A stretch of DNA of 64,000 bases. Source: Lactobacillus amylovorus DSM 20531. Lineage in GTDB: Bacteria; Bacillota; Bacilli; Lactobacillales; Lactobacillaceae. The notes beneath the pieces were generated by a model, which ran no database searches, was not told the origin of the DNA, and was given only the letters and a program-made list of their open reading frames with translations. Positions 1 through 8,235 of this stretch are shown piece after piece (positions within the stretch are counted from its first letter, which is position 1; every line of letters starts with the position of its first letter). The position numbers and the translations under genes are program-made. The stretch lies in NCBI RefSeq assembly GCF_002706375.1, contig NZ_CP017706.1, forward strand, positions 1,984,001 to 2,048,000, in the 5' to 3' direction.

Positions 1-536
1 AATTTCTTTATCATGGTTAAAGCTGCCTCACGTTCATCCATTTTTTGTCTAGGTTGGATAACCATGTCTAAATATAATTTATTCAAAACATCATAAAAAG
101 CGTTTACATGTATCTGGCAATATTTTCTACCATCTTTGCCTTGAAAAATATTCTTTGATTTTGGATTAAAAGGCTGATCAAAATCGGAACCATCAATCGC
201 TACAACTAAGTATTTGTCATCTAGTAATTGCGGTGCATTGTTTGCCTGACTAAGCTCAGCCATAATTTCTTTAAAGCATTCAGGCTTTAATTTAGCCTTT
301 TGTTGTTCAAAAGCCGAAGCAGTCATTCTAGAATTTATGTCAGGAAAAGCATGAAAAATTTCCGAATTCAGGCTGCCAGCTCCCATGTTAAGAATTAACT
401 TAATCAAATCAGTGGAATTGAGCTTACGACAGCGAGTAAAAGCTTGATCAGATACAGAGAAATCGTGAATGTTGTCAGCGATTTTATTGATAATACTATC
501 CATCAGCTTTAAAATATTTGAGTGAAGGGATTTCAT
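1..536 (-). mobile_element. IS4-family-like transposase, N-terminal part (cut by window edge)
   Basis: An uninterrupted reading frame of about 178 codons runs on the minus strand from an ATG at 536 to the left edge, so the C-terminal part is outside the window. The N-terminal 100 residues are a helical region typical of IS4-type DDE transposases. The segment VVAIDGSDF at about residue 112 looks like the first catalytic Asp block. No stop is visible, so the copy may be intact beyond the edge. It lies downstream of the enolase terminator in the same orientation. I could not find the terminal inverted repeat with confidence. The family assignment is from motif memory. Confidence 0.72.
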
Positions 537-630
537 AAGAGGCACAGCTTTCTATGAAAGACCAGATAATATGACGAAAGTGAGCAGAAGGGCAAATAAA
601 CTCTGCTTACTTTTTATTTTAAAAAGAAAA

Positions 631-657
631 AAGACCGAATCAAAATGATTCGATCTT
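631..657 (-). terminator. Rho-independent terminator of eno
   Basis: Read on the minus strand, an 11-bp stem (AAGATCGAATC pairing with GATTCGGTCTT, one wobble) with an ATTTT loop is followed by a T-rich run. It lies about 95 bases past the enolase stop. A second, imperfect hairpin (GTAAGCAGA / TCTGCTCAC) sits further downstream at 571-610, next to the transposase. Confidence 0.8.
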
Positions 658-751
658 TAAAAGCTGTCGATATAATGTCAATGTCTTAACTTAATGACAT
701 TGGAAATTAATCTACATGCTTTTTGTTGAAATTGTACTCGGTTAATCGAAA

Positions 752-2038
752 TTAATCGTGGTCAACATCATCTGGGAAGAATGCAAGACGTTCGCCCTTG
801 CCAAGTTCTTCTTCGATTTCAAGCAAACGGTTGTACTTTTCAACACGTTCTGAACGAGCTGGAGCACCAGTCTTAAGTTGACCACCGTTGATAGCAACAG
901 CCAAGTCAGCGATGAAGGTGTCACCAGTTTCACCTGAACGGTGAGAAATCATAGTGTTGTAGCCGTTCTTACGTGACATACGGATAGTTTCAAGAGTTTC
1001 AGTAACAGTACCGATTTGGTTCAACTTGATTAATGAAGCGTTGCCGGCACCTTCCTTGATGGCCTTCTTCAAAAGTGCTGGGTTAGTACAAATGAAGTCG
1101 TCAAGAACGATTTGGATACGGTCCTTGTGTGATTGAGTGAACTTAACCATACCTTCAACATCGTTTTCGTCATATGGGTCTTCCATTGACATTAATTCTG
1201 GGAATTCGTCCAAAAGCTTGTCATAGTATGCAGCTAATTCTTCATCGTCAAGAACCTTGCCTTCAAGGTGGTACTTGCCGTCTTCTTTGTTGTAGAAGTA
1301 TGAAGCAGCACAGTCACATGCAATACCGATATCTTCGCCAGGCTTGTAACCAGCCTTAACGATTGATTCGTGTAAAGCCTTCAAAGCTTCTTCTGAGTTC
1401 TTCATGTTAGGTGCGAAACCACCTTCGTCACCCAAGCCAGTTTCGTAACCCATGTCTTCAAGAACTTTCTTCAAAGTGTGGTATACGTTAACGATCTTTT
1501 CGAAACCATCACGGAATGAAGTCTTAGCAATTGGAGTGATCATGAATTCTTGGATGTCGATACCGTTGTCAGCGTGTTCACCACCGTTGATAACGTTGTG
1601 GAAAGTTTGTGGCATTTCAAGATCAATACCGCCAAGGTAACGGTAAAGAGGTTGGTGGTTAGCCTTAGCTGCAGCAACAGCAGTAGCCATTGATACACCT
1701 AAGATAGCGTTAGCACCAAGACGACCCTTGTTTGGAGTACCGTCTAAGTCGATCATAGTTTGGTCAATCTTAGCTTGGTCAAATGGGTCCATACCCTTTA
1801 AAGCGTCGTTGATTTCAGTGTTAACATTGTTAACAGCCTTTGAAACGCCCTTACCACCAAGACGTGAACCACCGTCACGTAATTCAACGGCTTCGTTTTC
1901 ACCAGTTGAAGCACCTGATGGAACTTCAGCCTTACCTACGACACCGTTTGAAAGGGTAACGTGAACTTCAACAGTTGGGTTACCACGTGAGTCAAAAATT
2001 TCGAGTGCGTGTACATTTTCAATAACTGATTTGAGCAT
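752..2038 (-). CDS. eno: Enolase (phosphopyruvate hydratase)
   Basis: Converts 2-phosphoglycerate to phosphoenolpyruvate in glycolysis; cytosolic, Mg-dependent. I chose the ATG at 2038 rather than the upstream start at 2053 because GGAGG lies 6 bases before it; the product is then 428 residues, the usual length. The N-terminal FDSRGNPTVE block (15-24), the SGAST loop (41-45), the GLGDEGGFAPN segment near residue 200, the metal-ligand EDPYDEND segment and the LIKLNQIGTVTET signature near 340 are all present. Codon use is strongly biased, as expected for a highly expressed gene. It has its own promoter and terminator. Confidence 0.97.
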   Translation of the reverse strand: MLKSVIENVHALEIFDSRGNPTVEVHVTLSNGVVGKAEVPSGASTGENEAVELRDGGSRLGGKGVSKAVNNVNTEINDALKGMDPFDQAKIDQTMIDLDGTPNKGRLGANAILGVSMATAVAAAKANHQPLYRYLGGIDLEMPQTFHNVINGGEHADNGIDIQEFMITPIAKTSFRDGFEKIVNVYHTLKKVLEDMGYETGLGDEGGFAPNMKNSEEALKALHESIVKAGYKPGEDIGIACDCAASYFYNKEDGKYHLEGKVLDDEELAAYYDKLLDEFPELMSMEDPYDENDVEGMVKFTQSHKDRIQIVLDDFICTNPALLKKAIKEGAGNASLIKLNQIGTVTETLETIRMSRKNGYNTMISHRSGETGDTFIADLAVAINGGQLKTGAPARSERVEKYNRLLEIEEELGKGERLAFFPDDVDHD

Positions 2039-2120
2039 TATAAACCTCCTCAAAAATTATGGCATGTAACAAAAATTTTGCATGCCATACGGAACAATTT
2101 TTGTCCCGCTTACAATTCAA

Positions 2121-2149
2121 ATTTTAGCCTAACTTTGTGATCATGTAAA
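2121..2149 (-). promoter_or_regulatory. Promoter of eno
   Basis: On the minus strand there is TTTACA at 2149-2144 and TAAAAT at 2126-2121 with exactly 17 bases between, about 83 bases upstream of the start codon. Just upstream of the -35 box, at 2154-2168, is a partly palindromic TGAAAGCGGTTTACA that resembles a CcpA cre site but is one base too long for the consensus. Confidence 0.7.
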
Positions 2150-2264
2150 CATATGAAAGCGGTTTACATTTTAAAAATTAATAAAGGCAATAATAAATTA
2201 CTATATCAATGCGCTATAATACATGTATTAAAATAATTGTTTATGATAAATAAGGAATTTGATT

Positions 2265-3098
2265 ATGGAGAATATTAAATTAATTATTGATTCTAGTAGC
2301 AATATGAAAAGCGATCCTGACCACAACGTGGAAGTAGTACCTTTGACTATTTCTTTTGGCGGTAAGGATTATATTGACGATCAAAATTTGAATATCAGAG
2401 AATTTTTGAATGATATGAATCAAAATCAAGTTGCCGGTAAGACTACTTGTCCTAGCATTCAAGCTTGGCTTAATGCACTAGAAGGTACCGAAAAAGCTAT
2501 CATCATCACGATGACTAGTGGTATGAGTGGTACTTTTTCCTCAGCACTTCAAGCAAAAACAATGTATGAGGAAAAGCATCCCACCAGTCAAATTATTGTA
2601 GTTGATTCAAGAAGTGCGGGCCCTGAATTAACTATTGTTTTGCACGGTATTGAGAAAATGATTCAAGGCGATATCCGCTTTGTTGATCTCGAAGAAGTAA
2701 TTGCCAAATTCAGAATGCGTACGCATTTGCTCTTTATTCTGCAATCACTACATAATTTGTCTCTGAATGGGCGTGTCTCACCAGTCGCAGCCAAGGTTGC
2801 CGGTCTTTTGAAAATTAACTTGATCGGTACGGCAAGCAAGGAAGGTAAGCTTGAACCATTAACTAAGGCTAGGGGTATGAAAAAAGCAATGCGTGAATTG
2901 CTTAAATACATGAAGGACGACAATTATCACGGCGGTGAAGTGATTATTGACCACTGCGAAAATGAAAAAGATGCCGAGATTATCAAAGATAAGATCTTGG
3001 CTGAATATCCTGATGCTCAAGTTACGATTCGTCCAATGCGCGGCCTTTGCAGTTTTTATGCTGAAGAGGGCGGCATTATGGTTGGTTTTCACGAATAA
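2265..3098 (+). CDS. DegV family fatty-acid-binding protein
   Basis: DegV/FakB-type proteins bind a single fatty acid and present it to a kinase for phospholipid synthesis. The ATG at 2265 has AAGGA 8 bases upstream, which favours it over the TTG at 2259 and gives 277 residues. Family hallmarks are an early DSSSN, the TSGMSGTFSSA loop near residue 85, DSRSAG near 112, and the SPVAAKVAGLLKI segment in the middle. It is monocistronic, divergent from eno, with a TATAAT at 2215-2220 and a strong terminator. No fatty acid kinase gene is adjacent, so the partner is not shown here. Confidence 0.88.
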   Translation: MENIKLIIDSSSNMKSDPDHNVEVVPLTISFGGKDYIDDQNLNIREFLNDMNQNQVAGKTTCPSIQAWLNALEGTEKAIIITMTSGMSGTFSSALQAKTMYEEKHPTSQIIVVDSRSAGPELTIVLHGIEKMIQGDIRFVDLEEVIAKFRMRTHLLFILQSLHNLSLNGRVSPVAAKVAGLLKINLIGTASKEGKLEPLTKARGMKKAMRELLKYMKDDNYHGGEVIIDHCENEKDAEIIKDKILAEYPDAQVTIRPMRGLCSFYAEEGGIMVGFHE

Positions 3099-3113
3099 AA
3101 GATAAATTAAAAT

Positions 3114-3148
3114 AAAACGAGTATGTTCCAAGAAACATACTCGTTTTT
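3114..3148 (+). terminator. Bidirectional terminator between degV-like and PAP2 genes
   Basis: ACGAGTATGTT pairs with AACATACTCGT around a short loop. Poly-A precedes it and poly-T follows, so it can end both converging transcripts. Confidence 0.85.
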
Positions 3149-3150
3149 GT

Positions 3151-3726
3151 TTAGAGTGCTAAAAATAATTGTTGTGAAATGCTAAAGCAAACGATTGCCA
3201 AACTAGTTGCACCAATTATGTCTGATGGGTAATGGGCTTTTAAACTCAAGCGAGAAATGATTACCATTATCCAAACAGCAATAACTGTGATGATGAAGGC
3301 GAGTCCTAAATCTTTAGCAAAAAGCTGCAATAGAATTAGCCCCATGGTCGTTGCTCCTAAAACGTGCCCACTAGGGAAGCTGTAGCCTTCTTCCATGTCT
3401 GAGTGGAGAATAGGACGCTTGCGCCGGATCAATCTCTTTAAAATGATGCCGGAAATATCCGCAAAACCTAAGGTACCCAATACCCAAAGTGCAGTTAAAT
3501 TGCGCTCTTCATTTAACAAAAGGCCAGCTAAGAGCACGTCCCAAACGACCATCAATTTGGGATCGTTAATAAAGGCAATTACTTGCCATTTGTAACCACT
3601 GCGTTTTTTAACTAATTGATGGTGTAGCCAGTGGTCAAATAGATTAAAACGACGTGAGGTCTTGATATTAAAAATGAGTAACAATAAAACAGTTGCTGCA
3701 AGGAGCAACACTAAATAATTATTCAT
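3151..3726 (-). CDS. PAP2 superfamily phosphatase (membrane)
   Basis: A 191-residue membrane phosphatase, probably acting on a lipid or undecaprenyl phosphate at the outer face of the membrane. The three catalytic motifs are present: RLIRRKRP, then PSGH near residue 120, then SRLSLKAHYPSD near 160. Five or six hydrophobic helices are visible, including the N-terminal one. It ends directly against the shared terminator with the degV-like gene. The true substrate (phosphatidylglycerol phosphate, undecaprenyl diphosphate or other) cannot be told from sequence. Confidence 0.88.
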   Translation of the reverse strand: MNNYLVLLLAATVLLLLIFNIKTSRRFNLFDHWLHHQLVKKRSGYKWQVIAFINDPKLMVVWDVLLAGLLLNEERNLTALWVLGTLGFADISGIILKRLIRRKRPILHSDMEEGYSFPSGHVLGATTMGLILLQLFAKDLGLAFIITVIAVWIMVIISRLSLKAHYPSDIIGATSLAIVCFSISQQLFLAL

Positions 3727-3829
3727 TGATGCACAATATCCCCAATAACTTATTTGTAAAATCTATTTTAACCGCAAAAGAAAAAATAATGCTAATCTTT
3801 AAACAAAATTAACATTATTTGCGCAATTT

Positions 3830-4807
3830 TTAGTTTTGATGATTAAATTTACCTTTAGTGAGCATATCGTAAGTAATTAAATCACTGCTGTCTAAATCTT
3901 CTTTATTTATATCAACTACGTTGATTTGCTTATTAGTGTAAGTAGTGTAGTAGAAGATACCTTTATCCAAATTGATACCATCAGAGTAAATAGTGTACTC
4001 AAAAGCATCTGGGCCGACTTGATCCAGGCCTTTTTGTTGTTCTACTGAATGCAGAATATGGAAGTAAGTGTCCACGTTTTCTTCTTCAGAATCGGAAGTA
4101 GGGGCGTTAAACTTGTTGAAGGCTACTCTGACAAAACGAGATTCTGAATCCATACCACCTGGCAAATTGCGTGAACCTAAGCCGCGACTGTAGCCGTCCA
4201 TTTTAACTTGATCTGAGAAGTTGTTCTTTGGCATTGCGGCAGAAACATCTGCGTAGTTGTTTAAGTTGAACAATTGCTTAGGGAATTGTGGGTTGTTAGT
4301 TAAGCAGCCAACAGGGTTATCGTAAACATGCATACCATCTTTATCAGTTTCAACAACAATTGAAGTGCCGGTTTTATCGGCAATTAACCAGTGAAGTTTA
4401 GAAGCAACCATTTTTTCGCTAAAGTTGATGTCAGCAATGTTGATTTTGGCAAGCAATTTCTTAGCTTCTTCTACTGTAGCGCATTGGCCCAAAATCCAAG
4501 GGATGAATTCAAAAGAAGCAACATTGTCTTTGCCATCTTTGACGTCATAGTAAGTGGCATTGCCAGGATAATTTAGTCCGGCCATTCCCAAGCCCTTTTC
4601 ATTAGCAGCATCAAAGTATAAAGGATAGCCGCCAGCATTAAGGGCGATTCCTACCATAGCGTAATGTTGTTTTAATTCCGGCATCTTGCGGAACTTAAAA
4701 TCATAGTTGCGAGGGGTAATCACGACTTGTTGACCGAAAGTTATTTCTAGGTCAAGATTACGACCAAAGTAGTGATCTTTAGGACTAAACACAATTGAAG
4801 TACACAT
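3830..4807 (-). CDS. bsh: Choloylglycine (bile salt) hydrolase
   Basis: An Ntn-hydrolase that cuts glycine or taurine from conjugated bile salts; cytosolic. The protein is 325 residues and begins MCTSIVF, so Cys2 becomes the N-terminal nucleophile after Met removal. Arg16 and Asp19 in the FGRNLDLE segment match the active-site residues of the family. The sequence most resembles the BshB type of the L. acidophilus group, as far as I recall it. It is complete with no frameshift, unlike many host-interaction genes nearby. It is monocistronic with its own promoter. Penicillin V acylases share this fold, so substrate preference is not certain. Confidence 0.9.
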   Translation of the reverse strand: MCTSIVFSPKDHYFGRNLDLEITFGQQVVITPRNYDFKFRKMPELKQHYAMVGIALNAGGYPLYFDAANEKGLGMAGLNYPGNATYYDVKDGKDNVASFEFIPWILGQCATVEEAKKLLAKINIADINFSEKMVASKLHWLIADKTGTSIVVETDKDGMHVYDNPVGCLTNNPQFPKQLFNLNNYADVSAAMPKNNFSDQVKMDGYSRGLGSRNLPGGMDSESRFVRVAFNKFNAPTSDSEEENVDTYFHILHSVEQQKGLDQVGPDAFEYTIYSDGINLDKGIFYYTTYTNKQINVVDINKEDLDSSDLITYDMLTKGKFNHQN

Positions 4808-4856
4808 ATTAAAAACTCTTTTCTATATCTTATTTCAAATATTAGATATATTCTAT

Positions 4857-4884
4857 ATTATAACAATAAGTCATGCTGTGTAAA
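4857..4884 (-). promoter_or_regulatory. Promoter of the bile salt hydrolase gene
   Basis: On the minus strand, TTTACA (4884-4879) and a perfect TATAAT (4862-4857) are 16 bases apart, about 50 bases upstream of the ATG. Confidence 0.7.
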
Positions 4885-4896
4885 GTGAAAATATTT

Positions 4897-4926
4897 TTGG
4901 ACTATTTCTAACAATAAGGTTATAAT
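4897..4926 (+). promoter_or_regulatory. Promoter of tRNA-Ser
   Basis: TTGGAC (4897-4902) and TATAAT (4921-4926) with an 18-base spacer, ending 11 bases before the mature tRNA 5' end. Confidence 0.75.
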
Positions 4927-4937
4927 ATTAGCGTTAT

Positions 4938-5026
4938 GGAGTGTTGGCAGAGTGGTAATGCACCGGACTCGAAATCCGGCGAACCAAGTTTTCCTTGGCG
5001 CGCAGGTTCAAATCCTGTACACTCCT
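4938..5026 (+). tRNA. tRNA-Ser (anticodon CGA)
   Basis: The acceptor stem GGAGTGT pairs with ACACTCC. The anticodon arm is CCGGA-CTCGAAA-TCCGG, giving anticodon CGA, which reads UCG. A long variable arm (AACCAAGTTTTCCTTGG region) is typical of serine tRNAs, and the T arm has GGTTCAAATCC. The discriminator base is T at 5026 and CCA is not encoded. It is a single tRNA gene with its own promoter and terminator. Confidence 0.95.
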
Positions 5027-5048
5027 TATTATTTATGAATTTTGATGA

Positions 5049-5080
5049 AGCTGCTAATTTATAGTGGCTTTTTTATTTTT
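5049..5080 (+). terminator. Terminator of tRNA-Ser
   Basis: AGCTGCT pairs with AGTGGCT (two G-T wobbles) around a 7-base loop, followed by an 11-base T-rich run. Confidence 0.6.
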
Positions 5081-5084
5081 GCCC

Positions 5085-5114
5085 TTGACAAAACACCAAA
5101 AGCAAAAGTAAATT
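5085..5114 (+). promoter_or_regulatory. Promoter of the amino acid permease pseudogene
   Basis: A consensus TTGACA (5085-5090) lies 18 bases before TAAATT (5109-5114). Together with GGAG at 5150-5153, the expression signals of the broken permease still look functional. Confidence 0.55.
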
Positions 5115-5160
5115 AATTCCAGTAATTAATAGGAATAGATTAATTATATGGAGTTGAGTT

Positions 5161-6549
5161 ATGAGTAAAAAGAATAACGCGCCCCAGCTGCGTCGAACAA
5201 TGACTGCTGGCCAAATGGAAATGATTTCACTTGGTGGAGCAATTGGTGTCGGCTTATTTATGGGGGCTACGTCAACAATTAAGTGGACTGGTCCTTCAGT
5301 ACTTTTGGCCTATATGTTTGTGGGCTTGATTTTGTACATTGTTATGCGAGCACTCGGAGAAATGCTTTACATCAATCCGGGTACAGGTTCATTTGCGGAT
5401 TATGCAACAGAATACGTTCATCCCTTAGCTGGATATTTAGCCGAATGGGCCAATGTCTTTGAATATATCGTTGTTGGTATGTCAGAAGTGGTGGCCGCGA
5501 CAGAATATCTGAAATATTGATGGCCGAATATCAGTGCTTTATGGTCGGGGATCATCATTATTGCATTTTTGCTTTTAGCCAATTTAGCTAGTGCCAAGGC
5601 ATATGCTTCACTGGAATTCTGGTTTGCGATGATCAAGGTAATCACCATTATTTTAATGATTGTTTTGGGCTTCATTGTTATCTTCTTCGGTGTTGGCAAC
5701 GGTGGTAAGCCAACTGGTTTCAGCAATTTATGGGCTCATGGCGGTTTCTTTACTGGTGGCGTCAAAGGTTTCTTCTTCTCAATGTCAATTATCGTTGGTT
5801 CTTATGAAGGAATCGAACTTTTAGGTATTTCAGCTGGTGAAGTTGCTCACCCACAAGAAGCAATTGTTAAAAGTGTTAAGTCAGTTTTATTTAGAATTTT
5901 GATTTTCTACGTGGGTGCGATCTTTGTTATCGTGACTATTTATCCATGGAATAAATTGAGTAGTCTTGGTTCACCATTTGTAACTACTTTTGCTAAAGTA
6001 GGAATTACTGTGGCAGCTTCAATTATCAACTTTGTTGTGTTAACTGCGGCCTTGTCAGGTGCCAACTCAGGAATTTATTCATCAAGTCGAATGCTGTTTA
6101 AATTGTCACATGATGGTGAAGCACCTAGTCCTTTCAAGCATATTTCCAAGAGAATCGTGCCTGATCGCGCTATTATGGGTATCTCAGGTGGTATCTTTAT
6201 TGGTTTTGTCTTGAACGTAATTGCCTCACAATTTAATCATTCTGCTTCAGACTTATTTGTTATTGTGTTCAGTTCATCTGTTTTACCAGGGATGATCCCA
6301 TGGTTTGTGATTTTGCTGGCCGAACTTAGATTTAGAAGACACAATAAAGATAAAATGGCCACTCACCCATTTAAGTTGCCACTTTATCCATTCACAAATT
6401 ATTTTGCCTTTGCCATGCTCTTAGTAATTGTAGTTTTCATGTTCATTAATCCTGATACGAGAATCTCAGTTATTGTCGGCGCATTGGTCTTGATTGTTGC
6501 AACAGTCGTCTACCTGATTAGACATAAAGGCGAATTTAAGAAAAATTAA
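5161..6549 (+). pseudogene. APC-family amino acid permease, stopped by one in-frame TGA
   Basis: The 463-codon frame matches a full-length AAT-type amino acid permease with about 12 membrane helices. The N-terminal MEMISLGGAIGVGLF motif and later helices are typical. A single TGA at 5518-5520 interrupts it after ...TEYLKY, and the same frame resumes with WPNISALWSG. Related permeases usually read YWWPN here, so a TGG to TGA change explains the break. Everything else is intact, including promoter, ribosome site and C-terminus. Re-initiation at 5569 would give a 326-residue fragment lacking the first four helices, unlikely to work. The substrate is not identifiable. Confidence 0.88.
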
Positions 6550-6676
6550 TGAAAAAGATGATTCAGTTCATCAATTCTATTTTGCTTAAAAATACTAAAT
6601 CTTGTAGTTTGCATTATCAAATACACCAGATCTATGGTATCTTAAACAAGATGAAAACTTGAAAGGTGTGTAGAAA

Positions 6677-7633
6677 ATGGCAATTCTTGAACAACCATAT
6701 TTGGATCTTTTGCAAAAGATAATGACTGAAGGCCATGACAAGAGTGATCGAACCGGTACGGGTACCAGAAGTTATTTTGGTGCACAAATGCGTTTTGATT
6801 TATCAAAAGGCTTTCCATTATTAACGACTAAGAAGGTTCCCTTTGGTTTGATTAAAAGTGAACTTCTCTGGTTCTTACGTGGCGATACCAATATTCGCTT
6901 TTTGCTAGAACATAATAATCATATCTGGGATGAATGGGCCTTTAAAAATTGGGCAACTAGTGCTGAATACCAAGGCCCCGATATGACTGATTTCGGTTTG
7001 CGTAGTCAAAGTAACCCTGAATTCAACAAGCTTTATCAAGCAGAAATGAAAAAGTTTGATCAAAGAATTCTTGATGATGAAGACTTTGCCAAAAAGTATG
7101 GCAATTTAGGCGATGTATATGGTGCCCAATGGCGTCATTGGCAAAAGCGCGATGGTGGTTTTATTGATCAAATTGCCAATGTGATTAAACAAATCAAGGA
7201 AACACCTGATTCACGCAGAATGATTGTCACTGCCTGGAATCCAGAAGATGTTCCAACCAGTGCACTTCCACCATGCCATGTAATGTTCCAATTCTATGTT
7301 GTTGACGGTAAAATTAGCGTGCAACTTTATCAAAGAAGTGGCGACATGTTCTTAGGTGTGCCGTTTAATATTGCTTCATATGCGCTTTTACTTAATATGA
7401 TTGCGCGTGAGACTGACCTTGAAGTGGGTGAATTTGTTCATACGCTAGGGGATGCTCATATTTATCGCAACCACTTTGATCAAGTAAAGGAATTGCTTTC
7501 CCGTAAGCCTTATGATTCACCACAACTTTGGCTCAATCCTGAGAAGAAGCACATTGAAGATTTTGAAATGAAAGATATCAAGGTAGTAGATTACAAGCAC
7601 CATGGTACGATTAAGGCACCAGTTGCGGTTTAG
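6677..7633 (+). CDS. thyA: Thymidylate synthase
   Basis: Methylates dUMP to dTMP using methylene-tetrahydrofolate. It is 318 residues, in the range of the Lactobacillus long form with the inserted segment near residues 90-140. The catalytic Cys200 sits in [10 protein letters not shown], followed by [15 protein letters not shown], the dUMP and folate contact region. An AAAGGTG ribosome site precedes the ATG. folA follows after 8 bases, the classic pairing, since thymidylate synthase produces the dihydrofolate that FolA reduces. Confidence 0.97.
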   Translation: MAILEQPYLDLLQKIMTEGHDKSDRTGTGTRSYFGAQMRFDLSKGFPLLTTKKVPFGLIKSELLWFLRGDTNIRFLLEHNNHIWDEWAFKNWATSAEYQGPDMTDFGLRSQSNPEFNKLYQAEMKKFDQRILDDEDFAKKYGNLGDVYGAQWRHWQKRDGGFIDQIANVIKQIKETPDSRRMIVTAWNPEDVPTSALPPCHVMFQFYVVDGKISVQLYQRSGDMFLGVPFNIASYALLLNMIARETDLEVGEFVHTLGDAHIYRNHFDQVKELLSRKPYDSPQLWLNPEKKHIEDFEMKDIKVVDYKHHGTIKAPVAV

Positions 7634-7641
7634 GTGATAGC

Positions 7642-8148
7642 ATGATCGAATATGTTTGGGCAGAAGATAAAAAAAGACAAATTGGCGTAGATGGTCATTT
7701 GCCATGGCATTTGCCAGCTGATTTAAAGCATTTTAAGGAAAAAACGATTGATCATCCGATCTTAATGGGCAGAAAAACTTTCACTAGTTTGCCAAAATTA
7801 CTACCAAGAAGAAAGCATATTGTTTTAACTCACAGTGAAGAGTTGAAAGCTAAATGGCAAGATAATGATCAAGTTGAGATTTTAACTTCGATAGAAGAAA
7901 TGAATAAATATCTCGCTGATCACCAAGCCGAAACTATTTGTGCGATTGGTGGCGTATCAATTTTTAAGGCATTGCTTGATCAAGTTGATGTGCTGGAAAA
8001 AACTGAAATTGATGGGATTTTTAGGGCAGATACAGTTATGCCAGAGATTGATTATTCTCGGTTTAAATTGGTACATAAAGAGCCTCATGATGTAGATAGT
8101 AAGAATAAATATCCTTATACTTTTTTAACCTATGTTAGAAAAGACTAA
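7642..8148 (+). CDS. folA: Dihydrofolate reductase
   Basis: Reduces dihydrofolate to tetrahydrofolate with NADPH. It is 168 residues. The substrate and cofactor loops are recognisable: an early VWAEDKKRQIG segment, GHLPWHLPADLKHFK (the acidic residue is the Asp in LPADLK), GRKTFTSLP, and IGGVSIF near residue 112. The ATG follows the thyA stop within 8 bases and the ribosome site AGGTGATAG overlaps that stop, so the two are translationally linked in one operon ending at the terminator at 8162. Confidence 0.95.
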   Translation: MIEYVWAEDKKRQIGVDGHLPWHLPADLKHFKEKTIDHPILMGRKTFTSLPKLLPRRKHIVLTHSEELKAKWQDNDQVEILTSIEEMNKYLADHQAETICAIGGVSIFKALLDQVDVLEKTEIDGIFRADTVMPEIDYSRFKLVHKEPHDVDSKNKYPYTFLTYVRKD

Positions 8149-8161
8149 AAACTATTTAAAA

Positions 8162-8189
8162 AGACTCGCAGATTTGCGAGCTTTTTTTG
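8162..8189 (+). terminator. Terminator of thyA-folA
   Basis: CTCGCA and TGCGAG form a tight hairpin around GATT, followed by seven T residues. Confidence 0.85.
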
Positions 8190-8235
8190 TTCTCGGTTAT
8201 AATAGAATATATTAATTATTTACTGGGTAATAAAA

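Noticed and set aside
742..1964. Several open frames on both strands inside enolase
   Set aside because: They overlap a strongly conserved, highly expressed gene, have no ribosome sites and have low-complexity or hydrophobic-biased products expected from the antisense of biased codons.
2154..2168. CcpA cre site upstream of eno
   Set aside because: TGAAAGCGGTTTACA has one extra base in the centre compared with the 14-base consensus, so I mention it only as a resemblance.
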